A stretch of DNA of 64,000 nucleotides from an uncultured Bacilli bacterium (lineage in GTDB: Bacteria; Bacillota_I; Bacilli_A; RF39; UBA660). The stretch covers positions 191,247 through 255,246 of the forward strand of contig CAJUTK010000003.1 in the NCBI GenBank assembly GCA_910589375.1. Reading direction: 5' to 3'. The notes under the pieces were generated by a model. That model was not told the DNA's origin, ran no database searches, and saw only the letters and a program-made list of their open reading frames with translations. The position numbers and the translations under genes are program-made. Of this stretch, positions 1-7,323 are shown in pieces (position 1 is the first letter of the stretch; the number at the start of each line of letters is the position of its first letter).

Positions 1-1
1 A

Positions 2-2179
2 ATAGAGAAACATCAATTTCATGTTGTAACGGGAGTATCAGGAAGTGGAAAATCTTCTTTGGTTTTTGACTGTATTTATGCGATGGCACAAACTTCTTTT
101 TATGAAACTTTATCTACTTATGTTGTGAAAAACCTTCCAAAAATTAATAAACCGAATGTAGATGAAATTAGTAATTTATCTCCTTGTGTATTAGTAGAAC
201 AAAAAAAACTTGGCACTAATCCTAGAAGCACAGTTGGAACTTATACAGAGATATATACTTATTTAAGGCTACTTTACTCTAGAATTGGTTATCCAATTTA
301 TGATAGTAGTTACTTTTCTTTTAATACAGCCAAAGGAGCTTGTAAAAATTGTGGAGGATTAGGAATAGAATTAGTAATTGATTTATCTAAATTAATTGAC
401 TTTGATTTGTCTTTAAATGAGGGCGCTATTAAACATAGAACATGGAAAGTAGGATCTAGATATTTTAATATTCAAAAGTCTACTGGTTACTTTGATATGG
501 ATAAAAAGTTAAAGGATTACTCAGAAGAAGAAATGAATTTATTACTTTATAAAGAACCAACTACTTTTATGAATCAAAATGAAGGTTTTGTACAAAATTG
601 GTCTTATGAAGGAATTGTCAGTAGATTATTAAAACGCCAGGGAGACTCTAGAGGATTACAAATTAACGATTATGATAGAGAATTCTTTAAAGAAGATACT
701 TGTTCTTTGTGTTCTGGTTCTAGGTTAAATGAAAATGCTTTAAATGTATTGGTTCACAGTAAGAGTTTAAAAGAATTATTAAATTTAGAAATTGCTGATT
801 TATATGATTTCATTTTGACGATTGAAGATGTAGAAGCAGCAGAGATAGTATCAAAAATGAAAAAAGATTTGAAGAATTTAATTGACTTAGGAATCGGTTA
901 TCTTACTTTAAATAGAGGAGTAGGAACTCTATCTGGTGGAGAAGCACAGAAAATAAAATTAGCGAAAAGTATGAATAATACGTTAAATGAATTAATTTAT
1001 ATTATGGATGAACCTAGCTTAGGATTTCATAGTAGAGATGTTCATAAAATTATAGAAGCGATTCAAAATATTGTAAAACGTAGTAATACCGCTATTGTGG
1101 TAGAACATAATAGGGAAGTTATTATGAGTGCAGATAGAATAATTGATATAGGACCTAACTCTGGTAGTAATGGCGGAGAACTTATTTATAATGGGTCTTT
1201 AAAAGGTATATTAGAAAACGAGAATTCTATTACAGGTACTTATTTAAAGAAAAAGAAAACACTTCCTAGTAATGAAAAAGAAATGATAGATTATTATGAA
1301 GTAAAAGGAATTACTACCAATAATATTAAAGATTTAGATATTAAGATACCACTTCACGTATTAACTTGTATCACAGGAGTATCAGGAAGTGGAAAATCTT
1401 CTTTGGTTCGTTATCTTATTCAAAATGATGATAGTCTTATTAAAATAGGGAAGGAAAATATTGGGCTAACTAGTAGAAGCAATGTTGCCACTTACACGAA
1501 AACATTTGATAGAATTAGGGAGTTATTTGCTTTAGAAAATCATGTGAGCGCTAGTGAATTTAGTTTTAACTCACTAGGCGCTTGTCCTAATTGTAATGGT
1601 ACAGGTATTCTAAAGATGGATATGCACTTTTTAGGAGATGTCAAACAAGTATGTGAAATCTGTCATGGAAAAAGATATAAAGATGATGTTTTAAAATACT
1701 TATATAAGGGTAAAAATATTTATGATGTATTAGAGATGACAGTTAGTGATGCTTTAGAATTTTTTGATAATAAAGAGATTCAGGAACGCTTAACTATTTT
1801 AAAGAGTGTTGGATTAGAATATTTAAAATTAGGGCAGACATTAGATACCTTATCTGGAGGAGAAGTACAGAGAGTAAATATGTCTAGCTATTTCATTAAA
1901 AAGGGAAATATTTATATCTTTGATGAACCAACACAAGGACTTCACCTAAGAGATATTGAAATCTTAAAAAGGGTTATGAGACGTATGATTGATAATGGCA
2001 ATACTGTTATTGTTATTGAACATAACTTAGATTTTATTATGGACGCAGATTATATCATTGATATGGGACCTGATGCTGGAAAAAATGGTGGGAAAATAGT
2101 TTATGAAGGAACTTTAAAAGATATTCTAAAAGAAAATACTTATACTGCCCAAGCGCTTAGAAACTATTTAGAACTTTAA
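2..2179 (+). CDS. UvrA-like ABC ATPase (drug-resistance type), 5' end outside window
   Basis: This is a tandem ABC ATPase of the excinuclease UvrA family, open from the first bases of the window, so the start is missing. The first Walker A (GVSGSGKSS) lies at about 29-57, before the first Met/Leu start visible in the frame. Next come a Cys pair region (CKNCGG, CSLCSG), signature LSGGEAQ and Walker B DEPSLGFHSRD. The second half has Walker A GVSGSGKSS, Cys pairs CPNCNG/CEICHG, LSGGEVQ and DEPTQGLHLRD. At just over 720 residues it is much shorter than housekeeping UvrA (about 940) and appears to lack the UvrB-binding insert, as in UvrA2/DrrC-type paralogs linked to tolerance of DNA-binding drugs. 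Family is certain; the drug role is inferred from family. An accessory location fits the next genes. Confidence 0.9.
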   Translation: MEKHQFHVVTGVSGSGKSSLVFDCIYAMAQTSFYETLSTYVVKNLPKINKPNVDEISNLSPCVLVEQKKLGTNPRSTVGTYTEIYTYLRLLYSRIGYPIYDSSYFSFNTAKGACKNCGGLGIELVIDLSKLIDFDLSLNEGAIKHRTWKVGSRYFNIQKSTGYFDMDKKLKDYSEEEMNLLLYKEPTTFMNQNEGFVQNWSYEGIVSRLLKRQGDSRGLQINDYDREFFKEDTCSLCSGSRLNENALNVLVHSKSLKELLNLEIADLYDFILTIEDVEAAEIVSKMKKDLKNLIDLGIGYLTLNRGVGTLSGGEAQKIKLAKSMNNTLNELIYIMDEPSLGFHSRDVHKIIEAIQNIVKRSNTAIVVEHNREVIMSADRIIDIGPNSGSNGGELIYNGSLKGILENENSITGTYLKKKKTLPSNEKEMIDYYEVKGITTNNIKDLDIKIPLHVLTCITGVSGSGKSSLVRYLIQNDDSLIKIGKENIGLTSRSNVATYTKTFDRIRELFALENHVSASEFSFNSLGACPNCNGTGILKMDMHFLGDVKQVCEICHGKRYKDDVLKYLYKGKNIYDVLEMTVSDALEFFDNKEIQERLTILKSVGLEYLKLGQTLDTLSGGEVQRVNMSSYFIKKGNIYIFDEPTQGLHLRDIEILKRVMRRMIDNGNTVIVIEHNLDFIMDADYIIDMGPDAGKNGGKIVYEGTLKDILKENTYTAQALRNYLEL

Positions 2180-2184
2180 GAAAT

Positions 2185-2213
2185 TTGATACGTACTAGCA
2201 TTTGTGATATTAT
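2185..2213 (+). promoter_or_regulatory. Promoter of the Thr-rich leader, overlapped by an inverted repeat
   Basis: TTGATA at 2185-2190 and TATTAT at 2208-2213 are separated by 17 bases. The arms AATTTGATA (2182-2190) and TATCAAATT (2211-2219) form a perfect 9-bp inverted repeat across the promoter. This could be a repressor operator, or a weak terminator for the upstream gene because ACTTTTTG follows. Confidence 0.5.
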
Positions 2214-2241
2214 CAAATTACTTTTTGAAAGGGAGATTTTT

Positions 2242-2322
2242 ATGTTAAACAATTCAATAACGACAACAATTTATACAACAACAAAATCAATAGTTACCAT
2301 TGATTGTTTTAGCATTGTTTAA
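2242..2322 (+). CDS. Thr/Ile-rich 26-aa leader peptide (putative attenuator)
   Basis: This short ORF has a good ribosome site (AAAGGGAG, eight bases before ATG) and encodes 26 residues rich in Thr and Ile, with Thr-Thr-Thr-Ile-Tyr-Thr-Thr-Thr at residues 7-14. It lies between a promoter (2185-2213) and an intrinsic terminator (2350-2384) ahead of a methyltransferase gene, the classic layout of a ribosome-controlled attenuator. Inside it AATCAAT (2285-2291) and ATTGATT (2299-2305) form a hairpin, and TTGATTGT (2300-2307) is fully complementary to ACAATCAA (2360-2367) in the terminator. The composition recalls the E. coli thr operon leader, but the downstream gene is not a threonine gene. Translation and function are inferred. 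Confidence 0.45.
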   Translation: MLNNSITTTIYTTTKSIVTIDCFSIV

Positions 2323-2349
2323 TAATAGAATATTTATTATGATGATGAC

Positions 2350-2384
2350 AAAGTCTATTACAATCAAGTAGTAGACTTTTGTTT
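2350..2384 (+). terminator. Intrinsic terminator after the leader ORF
   Basis: AAAGTCTATTAC (2350-2361) pairs with GTAGTAGACTTT (2368-2379) with one G-U pair, loop AATCAA, followed by TTGTTTTTG. It lies between the leader ORF and the methyltransferase, so readthrough would switch on the downstream genes. Confidence 0.8.
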
Positions 2385-2406
2385 TTGTATAAAAAGATGA
2401 TATAAT
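2379..2406 (+). promoter_or_regulatory. Second promoter directly before the methyltransferase
   Basis: TTGTTT at 2379-2384 and a perfect TATAAT at 2401-2406 are spaced by 16 bases. The -35 overlaps the T-tract of the terminator, so the methyltransferase can also be expressed independently of the leader. Confidence 0.55.
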
Positions 2407-2428
2407 AAAATAGATTGGAGAGTAGAAA

Positions 2429-3139
2429 ATGAGTATGAAAACAAATGATAAAATAGAAGAGACAATTACTACTTATAATAATATAGTAGAAGAGTACATT
2501 CAATATTTTCATTCTAAAGATTTACATGGTAATGTTCAATTTCAAAAGGAAATCGATATTTTAGTAGATCATTTAGAAGAGGGAAGTAGCATTTTAGATG
2601 TTGGTACAGCCATTGGTGATTACCCTAAATATTTAACAGAAAAATGTAATAAACATTTCAAAGTTACTGGCATTGATTCTTCTATTAATATGATTAATGT
2701 AGCTAGAAAAAAAGCACCTAAGGCTGATTTTCAAGTAATGGATATGAGACAATTATCAATGCCTAAAAATAGTTTTGATGCTATTATTTGTTTAGCTACT
2801 TTAATTCACGTTGATGATAATACTGCTATTTCTATATTAGAAAAATTTGATGCTATGTTAAATAGTAATGGAATTATTATCATTAATGTTATGGAACATA
2901 CTAGCGGTGATAAAGAAATATATGAAAAAGAACCATTTAATCTAAAATATAATACCTATTTTAATAGATATCCTAAATCCTTTTTTATAGATTGGTTTAA
3001 AAATAAAAATTATGAAATTTTAGATATATTAGATAATCCTATTTTTAATGCAGAAGAAGTAAAAGAACCTAGTGTTGATACTAATCAATTTTCAGTTATT
3101 GTAAAAAAGCAAAGCGGCGTTTTAAAGGCGGGGAGATAA
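2429..3139 (+). CDS. Class I SAM-dependent methyltransferase
   Basis: This 236-residue soluble protein has the class I methyltransferase core. Motif I is ILDVGTAIGDYPKYL (residues about 53-67), followed by TGIDSS (motif II acidic end), the loop DFQVMDMRQL and the post-II strand AIICLATLIHV. Motif I reads DVGTAIGD rather than the usual DxGxGxG, which still fits the fold. It resembles the UbiE/BioC-like group; the substrate cannot be read from sequence. GGAGAG lies seven bases before the ATG. It is followed after two bases by a membrane protein, so the pair is probably one transcript, controlled by the leader/terminator upstream and a second promoter. Position next to a resistance-type UvrA may hint at a stress or antibiotic role, which is inference only. 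Confidence 0.8.
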   Translation: MSMKTNDKIEETITTYNNIVEEYIQYFHSKDLHGNVQFQKEIDILVDHLEEGSSILDVGTAIGDYPKYLTEKCNKHFKVTGIDSSINMINVARKKAPKADFQVMDMRQLSMPKNSFDAIICLATLIHVDDNTAISILEKFDAMLNSNGIIIINVMEHTSGDKEIYEKEPFNLKYNTYFNRYPKSFFIDWFKNKNYEILDILDNPIFNAEEVKEPSVDTNQFSVIVKKQSGVLKAGR

Positions 3140-3141
3140 GT

Positions 3142-3852
3142 ATGCTACTAAAGAATTGTATCTACTTAATTGAAATTCTGTTTAGTATTGGTTCTATTCC
3201 TGTATTAATGTATTCTATATATAGTAATCCATATAAGGATATTTGTAAAAAGAGTATTTTGCTTGCTACCATTTATATTGTTTATATTGTTTTTCTATTT
3301 AGTCTTTTAGGATTCTGTAATATTCCATATGGTTTAGAATCTCTGATGATTAGTTTAGCTATGTTGGTAGCGGTTATACTTTATATAGTATCTATTGTTA
3401 TTAATATAAAAAAAAGAAAAAAATTAACACAGATATCTCCGAATAAAAAAAGAGTTACTGCTATTTTTGTAATGTTATTAGTTTTACCTATTTTATTTGT
3501 TTCTTTTAAATTTATACAAGTGAAGTTAACTATAGATAAGAGTAATTTAATACTAGTTTATTATTCTAGTGGGAATGGTGGAATTGGAGAATCAGATTAT
3601 TTTGCTTATGCAATTGGTGATGATTTTTGTCACCAAATTGATTTTGGTATAGATATTGGCGGTTTATATTTACATGAGTATTTACCAAAAGATACAATTG
3701 AAATAAAAGACATTAGTGTCATTCCAAATTATGAAATTGATACTAATGATAATGAGATTACAGTCTATAAAAATGGCAAACAAATTTGTAAAAAAAGGAA
3801 TGATTATTTTAATATCAAATTTGAAAGAGGATTTTATATTAATCAGGATTAA
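3142..3852 (+). CDS. Membrane protein of unknown function
   Basis: This 236-residue protein is not recognised. It has about four hydrophobic helices: residues 5-25, a second after the first loop (about 37-60), a third near 65-88, then a Lys-rich cytosolic stretch and a fourth near 105-125. The last hundred residues are hydrophilic and probably exposed, with YYSSGNGGIGESDYF and a C-terminal segment of alternating beta-type residues. It starts two bases after the methyltransferase stop with GGGGAGAT as ribosome site, so the two are co-transcribed. No terminator is evident before the leader element that follows. Confidence 0.65.
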   Translation: MLLKNCIYLIEILFSIGSIPVLMYSIYSNPYKDICKKSILLATIYIVYIVFLFSLLGFCNIPYGLESLMISLAMLVAVILYIVSIVINIKKRKKLTQISPNKKRVTAIFVMLLVLPILFVSFKFIQVKLTIDKSNLILVYYSSGNGGIGESDYFAYAIGDDFCHQIDFGIDIGGLYLHEYLPKDTIEIKDISVIPNYEIDTNDNEITVYKNGKQICKKRNDYFNIKFERGFYINQD

Positions 3853-3882
3853 AAATTATTAGTATAGGTAGTTTGTTTATGA

Positions 3883-4003
3883 TATAATATAGTTACATTA
3901 ATTCCTTGCCAAGTATTAATGTTTACAATTAGGACGATAATTTATATTCTTAGGCAAGAAGAATATATCTACTCGGGTATACCTTTAAGGGGGTATACTC
4001 TTT
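3883..4003 (+). ncRNA. Structured leader element, copy 1 (promoter -10, stem-loops, terminator)
   Basis: This about 120-base element is nearly identical to 6192-6316. It begins with TATAAT (3883-3888). The predicted RNA contains AATTA-GGACGA-TAATT, then TATATTCTT-AGGCAAG-AAGAATATA (9-bp perfect stem), then the terminator GGGTATACC/GGTATACTC with eight Ts. The loop of the second hairpin (GGCA) can pair with TTGCC near 3905-3909, suggesting a pseudoknot. It precedes the YhcG-type nuclease gene. It may be an attenuator/riboswitch-like leader or a small RNA; no known RNA family was recognised. Confidence 0.6.
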
Positions 4004-4034
4004 TTTTTATAAAAATTTTTAAAGGAGATAACAT

Positions 4035-5057
4035 ATGAATAAAGATTTTATAAGAAATGATGAAATTAATTCTATATTTGACAATATCAAAGAAATGGTG
4101 ATTAGTAGTAGAAATAAAGTATATACTACTGTCAATACAGAAATGATTCACTTATATTGGAATATAGGAAAAATAATTATGGAAATTCAAAAAGGTGATG
4201 AAAGGGCAAGTTATGGGGATGAGGTTCTTGAAAAATTATCTAAAAAGCTGACAAATGAATTTGGTAGGGGCTTTTCAAAAAGAAATTTAGAGAGAATGAG
4301 AAAGCTTTATATATTTTTCCCAATTGCGACAACACTGTCGTCGCAATTAAGTTGGTCACATTATTTAGAATTATTGAAAGTTGAAGAAAAGGTAAAAAGA
4401 GATTTTTATATGAAAGAATGTATAGAATCAAGGTGGAGTGTTAGAGAACTTCAAAGGCAAAAAAATTCTTTATTATATGAAAGACTTACATTATCTACAA
4501 ATAAAAAAGAAGTATTAAGATTATCTAGAGAAGGAAAAATTTTAGGAGATGTTAAAGACTTTATAAAAGATCCATTTGTATTAGAGTTTTTAGATATAAA
4601 AGAAAATACTAATTATTTAGAAAATGATTTAGAAAAGAATATTCTAAATCATTTAAAAGAATTTTTATTAGAACTTGGTAAAGGATTTAGTTTTATAGGA
4701 AATCAAGTGAGAATAACAATAGGAGAAGATCACTTTTATCCTGATTTAGTTTTCTACAATAGACTTTTAAAATGCTTGGTGATAATGGATTTAAAAATTG
4801 GAAAAGTAATGCCTCAAGATATTGGACAGATGCAACTCTATGTTCACTATTATGATAGAGAAATAAAACAGTCAGATGAAAATCCTACGATTGGTATATT
4901 ACTATCAACAGATAAAAATAAAACGGTTGTAAAATATACTCTTCCAGAAGACAATAGAACTATTTTCTCATCAGAATACAAATTTCATATGCCAACAGAA
5001 GAAGAATTAATTAGTGTTGTTGAAGAAGAAAAGAAGAACTTTAAATTAAATGAATAA
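4035..5057 (+). CDS. YhcG/DUF1016 family PD-(D/E)XK nuclease
   Basis: The 340-residue protein has the two-part structure of the YhcG family: an N-terminal DUF1016_N domain (residues about 10-150, with the YWNIGKII and GRGFSKRNLERMRK signatures and SWSHYLELL) and a C-terminal nuclease domain. The catalytic region is FYPDLVFYNRLLKCLVIMDLKIG, where Asp of PDL and the DLK triad form the PD-(D/E)XK site; the usual Glu is Asp here. Family members are found in mobile and defence contexts, often near restriction genes, and are thought to act on DNA; the exact target is unknown. AAAGGAG lies upstream of the ATG. It sits downstream of copy 1 of the repeated leader, which likely sets its expression. Confidence 0.88.
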   Translation: MNKDFIRNDEINSIFDNIKEMVISSRNKVYTTVNTEMIHLYWNIGKIIMEIQKGDERASYGDEVLEKLSKKLTNEFGRGFSKRNLERMRKLYIFFPIATTLSSQLSWSHYLELLKVEEKVKRDFYMKECIESRWSVRELQRQKNSLLYERLTLSTNKKEVLRLSREGKILGDVKDFIKDPFVLEFLDIKENTNYLENDLEKNILNHLKEFLLELGKGFSFIGNQVRITIGEDHFYPDLVFYNRLLKCLVIMDLKIGKVMPQDIGQMQLYVHYYDREIKQSDENPTIGILLSTDKNKTVVKYTLPEDNRTIFSSEYKFHMPTEEELISVVEEEKKNFKLNE

Positions 5058-5074
5058 AGGAACATTTTAGGAGA

Positions 5075-5132
5075 TTGCTAGAAAAATTATTTCTGAAAAA
5101 GATTTAAATCTTCCTATCGACATAGAAGAATA
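5075..5132 (+). pseudogene. Possible remnant of a small gene's end
   Basis: After the nuclease stop, one frame reads EIARKIISEKDLNLPIDIEE and then TAA, which looks like the start of an ImmA/IrrE-type or similar protein but has no start or continuation. This could be gene debris or chance in AT-rich DNA. Confidence 0.2.
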
Positions 5133-5152
5133 ATCTTTTCATCGTAAAATAA

Positions 5153-5185
5153 AAAACTTGCAAACAAAGAATTTGTAAGTTTTTT
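5153..5185. terminator. Bidirectional terminator between YhcG and HAD-like genes
   Basis: AAAACTTGCAAA pairs with TTTGTAAGTTTT with one G-U pair, flanked by A and T runs, so it can end both convergent genes. Confidence 0.8.
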
Positions 5186-5188
5186 ATG

Positions 5189-6052
5189 TTATTTTATTTT
5201 TCTTAAAACTTTAGCAAGAGAATTAGGCGCTTTTGAATTATCAATGGTTGTTGATAATTCTCCAACACAGGTAGATAAATTTGGATATTGTTGTAATATT
5301 ACTTTATCAGTTTTTTCACTTAAAATGATAAGAGATTCTGAAATATGGATACCGTATAGATTTAAAACAGAATTTAGTGCTTCTAATTTACTTACTCTTT
5401 TTTGGTAAAAACAAGGTTTTCCATTTAAGACATATCCGACCATCTCAGGTATTTTATTTTCTACTTCTCCAACAATAGCTTCATCTTCTTCTATTCCACG
5501 ACTACTACATTGCATACCATAGGTTCTACTATTTGGGGAATCGCTTCCTATTTCTGGAGTAAAGAATTTATATACATCCTCTCGACCTTGAAAACATCTA
5601 TCTCCAAAAGAATCTTGAGTTAAACTAGCGTATTCTTTGAAAGAACGATAACCATGCTCTCTAAATAATTGAATCATTTTATCTAGTTGTTCAGAAGTTA
5701 GAAAGTCTCCTTGATAAATTAATTGATCATTTTTATCAAAAGCAGAGATACCATTACCGAATATGGAGAAATCTGGCTTCAATTTGTATTCTTCTTGTAA
5801 ACCCATATCATCATGGATAATTAAATCGATACCATTTCCTTTTTTATCACAGGCACCTAAATAACGATAAGACATACTGGAATCTAAATTGATATGAGCA
5901 CCAATTTTTCTCATACATAATTCTGGCCTATTAGAAAGAACAATAATTTTACATCCTTCTTTTTGGAATACTTTTAAAAGATTAAAACCATCTTTGGTAT
6001 CTTGATAATCTAATCCTATAAGTGCTGTATCACTTACAATAATTTTATCCAT
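5189..6052 (-). CDS. Degenerate HAD-like protein
   Basis: The 287-residue protein has the outline of a Cof-type HAD hydrolase: an N-terminal strand IIVSDTAL, the helix LLKVFQKEGCKIIVLSNRP (motif II-like region, normally followed by a Ser/Thr), an internal cap domain and a C-terminal part. However the DxDGT nucleophile motif is replaced by SDTAL and the late GDxxND motif is not visible, so phosphatase activity is doubtful. The start at 6052 is chosen because GAGGTG lies six bases before that ATG. It is convergent with YhcG and divergent from copy 2 of the leader element. Function is unknown. Confidence 0.6.
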   Translation of the reverse strand: MDKIIVSDTALIGLDYQDTKDGFNLLKVFQKEGCKIIVLSNRPELCMRKIGAHINLDSSMSYRYLGACDKKGNGIDLIIHDDMGLQEEYKLKPDFSIFGNGISAFDKNDQLIYQGDFLTSEQLDKMIQLFREHGYRSFKEYASLTQDSFGDRCFQGREDVYKFFTPEIGSDSPNSRTYGMQCSSRGIEEDEAIVGEVENKIPEMVGYVLNGKPCFYQKRVSKLEALNSVLNLYGIHISESLIILSEKTDKVILQQYPNLSTCVGELSTTIDNSKAPNSLAKVLRKIK

Positions 6053-6191
6053 ATAATTCACCTCAAATAATTGTTATTATCATAGCATATATTTTTGTTT
6101 GTGGTAAAGTAGATTGATAGAAAACTAGATAAATCGCATAAATTAAAAGATTAGAATTGATATTATAGTAGCATTTATCTTCCCATTCTGC

Positions 6192-6316
6192 TATAATATA
6201 GTTACATTAATTCTGTGCCAAGTATTAGTGGCTACAATTAGGACGATAATTTATATTCTTAGGCAAGAAGAATATATCTACTCGGGTATACCTTTAAAGG
6301 GTATACCCTTTTTTGA
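6192..6316 (+). ncRNA. Structured leader element, copy 2
   Basis: This is the second copy of the 3883-4003 element. TATAAT is at 6192-6197. About 66 bases are identical from TACAATTAGG to CCTTTAA, including both stem-loops. The terminator arms here are GGGTATACC/GGTATACCC, so a G-U pair in copy 1 is G-C in copy 2, which keeps the stem. The TGCC that could pair with the GGCA loop is conserved although flanking bases differ. It precedes an unrelated gene at 6336. Confidence 0.6.
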
Positions 6317-6335
6317 TATTAGAAAGGGTGATAGA

Positions 6336-7106
6336 ATGAATTATGGATATCAAAATGAGTATGATTTTGTAGAATTGTTTAATGGAAAATATATTTATGA
6401 ATTAGATGATAATTCTCAGCAATTTTTAAAAGAATTATTTGGAGATATAATGGATGATACTGAGTTAATCAAGTCGTGGAAAAATAAGATGAATCAGAAA
6501 GCAGATATTTTTATAAAATACAAAAATTATGTTAAAAATATTAGTTTAAAGTGTGGAAAAAGTAATTCCATACACCATGAACAAATACAAGAATTTAGAA
6601 GATACTTAGAAAAATTGCAAATTCCTTATAAAACTATTGAAAAGTATGTTAGTTATCATTATGGATATCCAAGAGATGATAATGGCAAAACAGATTATTC
6701 AAAATTGTTGAGTGCAGAGGAATATAAAAAATTATATCAAAAAGAATTAGATATATTTAATAATTCTATCAACAAAACAAGAATAATAGTTGATATGATT
6801 GATAGGTTTATTATAAGGGGAAGAAATTCTGATTATGATATAGATACGTTAGTATGTGGTACTATAAATGACTATGTTTGGATTATGAAATATGATTTGT
6901 ATGATTTAATTTTGTCTAAAAGATGTTTAGATTTTACGTCGCCTCATGTAGCATGTTTAACAATCGGACCTAAGAAAAGAAATTTAGATGGAGATCCTAA
7001 TAATAGAAAGGATAGATATTTAGTTTGTATTAGATGGAATTTTATTAGGGAGGATATTATTTCGTTTAAAGTATCAAGGCTAGATGATGCCAGTTCGAAA
7101 AAATAA
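6336..7106 (+). CDS. Unrecognised protein, possible nuclease-like accessory protein
   Basis: The 256-residue soluble protein is not recognised. The start at 6336 has AAAGGGTG as ribosome site; the frame stays open upstream through the leader element, but that would run through its stem-loops and has no ribosome site. Around residues 50-65 a strand-strand pattern KADIFIKY...KNISLKCGKSNSIH resembles the D...xxK arrangement of PD-(D/E)XK restriction folds, with Ser in place of the acidic residue. Residue content is polar, with no membrane segment. Its final codons lie in a 13-base inverted match to the neighbouring tRNA-Gly. Restriction-type function is only a suggestion. Confidence 0.6.
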   Translation: MNYGYQNEYDFVELFNGKYIYELDDNSQQFLKELFGDIMDDTELIKSWKNKMNQKADIFIKYKNYVKNISLKCGKSNSIHHEQIQEFRRYLEKLQIPYKTIEKYVSYHYGYPRDDNGKTDYSKLLSAEEYKKLYQKELDIFNNSINKTRIIVDMIDRFIIRGRNSDYDIDTLVCGTINDYVWIMKYDLYDLILSKRCLDFTSPHVACLTIGPKKRNLDGDPNNRKDRYLVCIRWNFIREDIISFKVSRLDDASSKK

Positions 7107-7109
7107 TAT

Positions 7110-7135
7110 AAAAAAACTAAGTTTGTTACACTTAG
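7110..7135 (-). terminator. Terminator of tRNA-Gly
   Basis: On the minus strand CTAAGT and ACTTAG form a stem followed by seven Ts, directly downstream of the tRNA. Confidence 0.75.
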
Positions 7136-7148
7136 CTAAATACATACA

Positions 7149-7223
7149 TGGAGCAAGTGACCAGAATCGAACTGGCATCCCAGCCTTGGCAAGGCCGTGT
7201 ACTAACCATTGTACTACACCTGC
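7149..7223 (-). tRNA. tRNA-Gly(GCC)
   Basis: The minus strand folds as a full cloverleaf: acceptor GCAGGTG/CACTTGC, anticodon loop TTGCCAA with anticodon GCC, T-arm GGTTCGA-type loop (AGTTCGATTCT), discriminator T and encoded CCA. TATAAT on the same strand (7240-7245) is a likely -10. Confidence 0.95.
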
Positions 7224-7323
7224 AAATAAGTACATATTAATTATATCATAAAAAAGAAAAAAGTATACCTAAAATTAAAAAAATAATAAAAAATAAGGAT
7301 GTAGTACAATGAATAGAAAAGAA

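Noticed and set aside
2309..2512. Minus-strand 67-codon ORF
   Set aside because: It runs antisense through the terminator and the methyltransferase start, and has low-complexity composition.
3915..4000. Guanidine-II (mini-ykkC) riboswitch because the first loop GGACGA contains ACGA
   Set aside because: The guanidine-II class has two hairpins with ACGR loops; the second loop here is AGGCAAG and the downstream genes are not guanidine exporters.
3919..4000. A conserved peptide read through the leader element (same frame in both copies)
   Set aside because: No ribosome site before the ATG/GTG, no extra conservation at codon level can be judged from identical DNA, and the frame runs through the terminator stem.
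6228..6335. N-terminal extension of the 256-aa protein
   Set aside because: It would begin with GTG inside the leader without a ribosome site; the ATG at 6336 has AAAGGGTG at correct distance.
3883..7106. Type III toxin-antitoxin (pseudoknot RNA repeats, terminator, toxin)
   Set aside because: The RNA has no tandem repeats in either copy, and the following proteins do not resemble ToxN/CptN/TenpN in size or motif. Kept only as a loose analogy.
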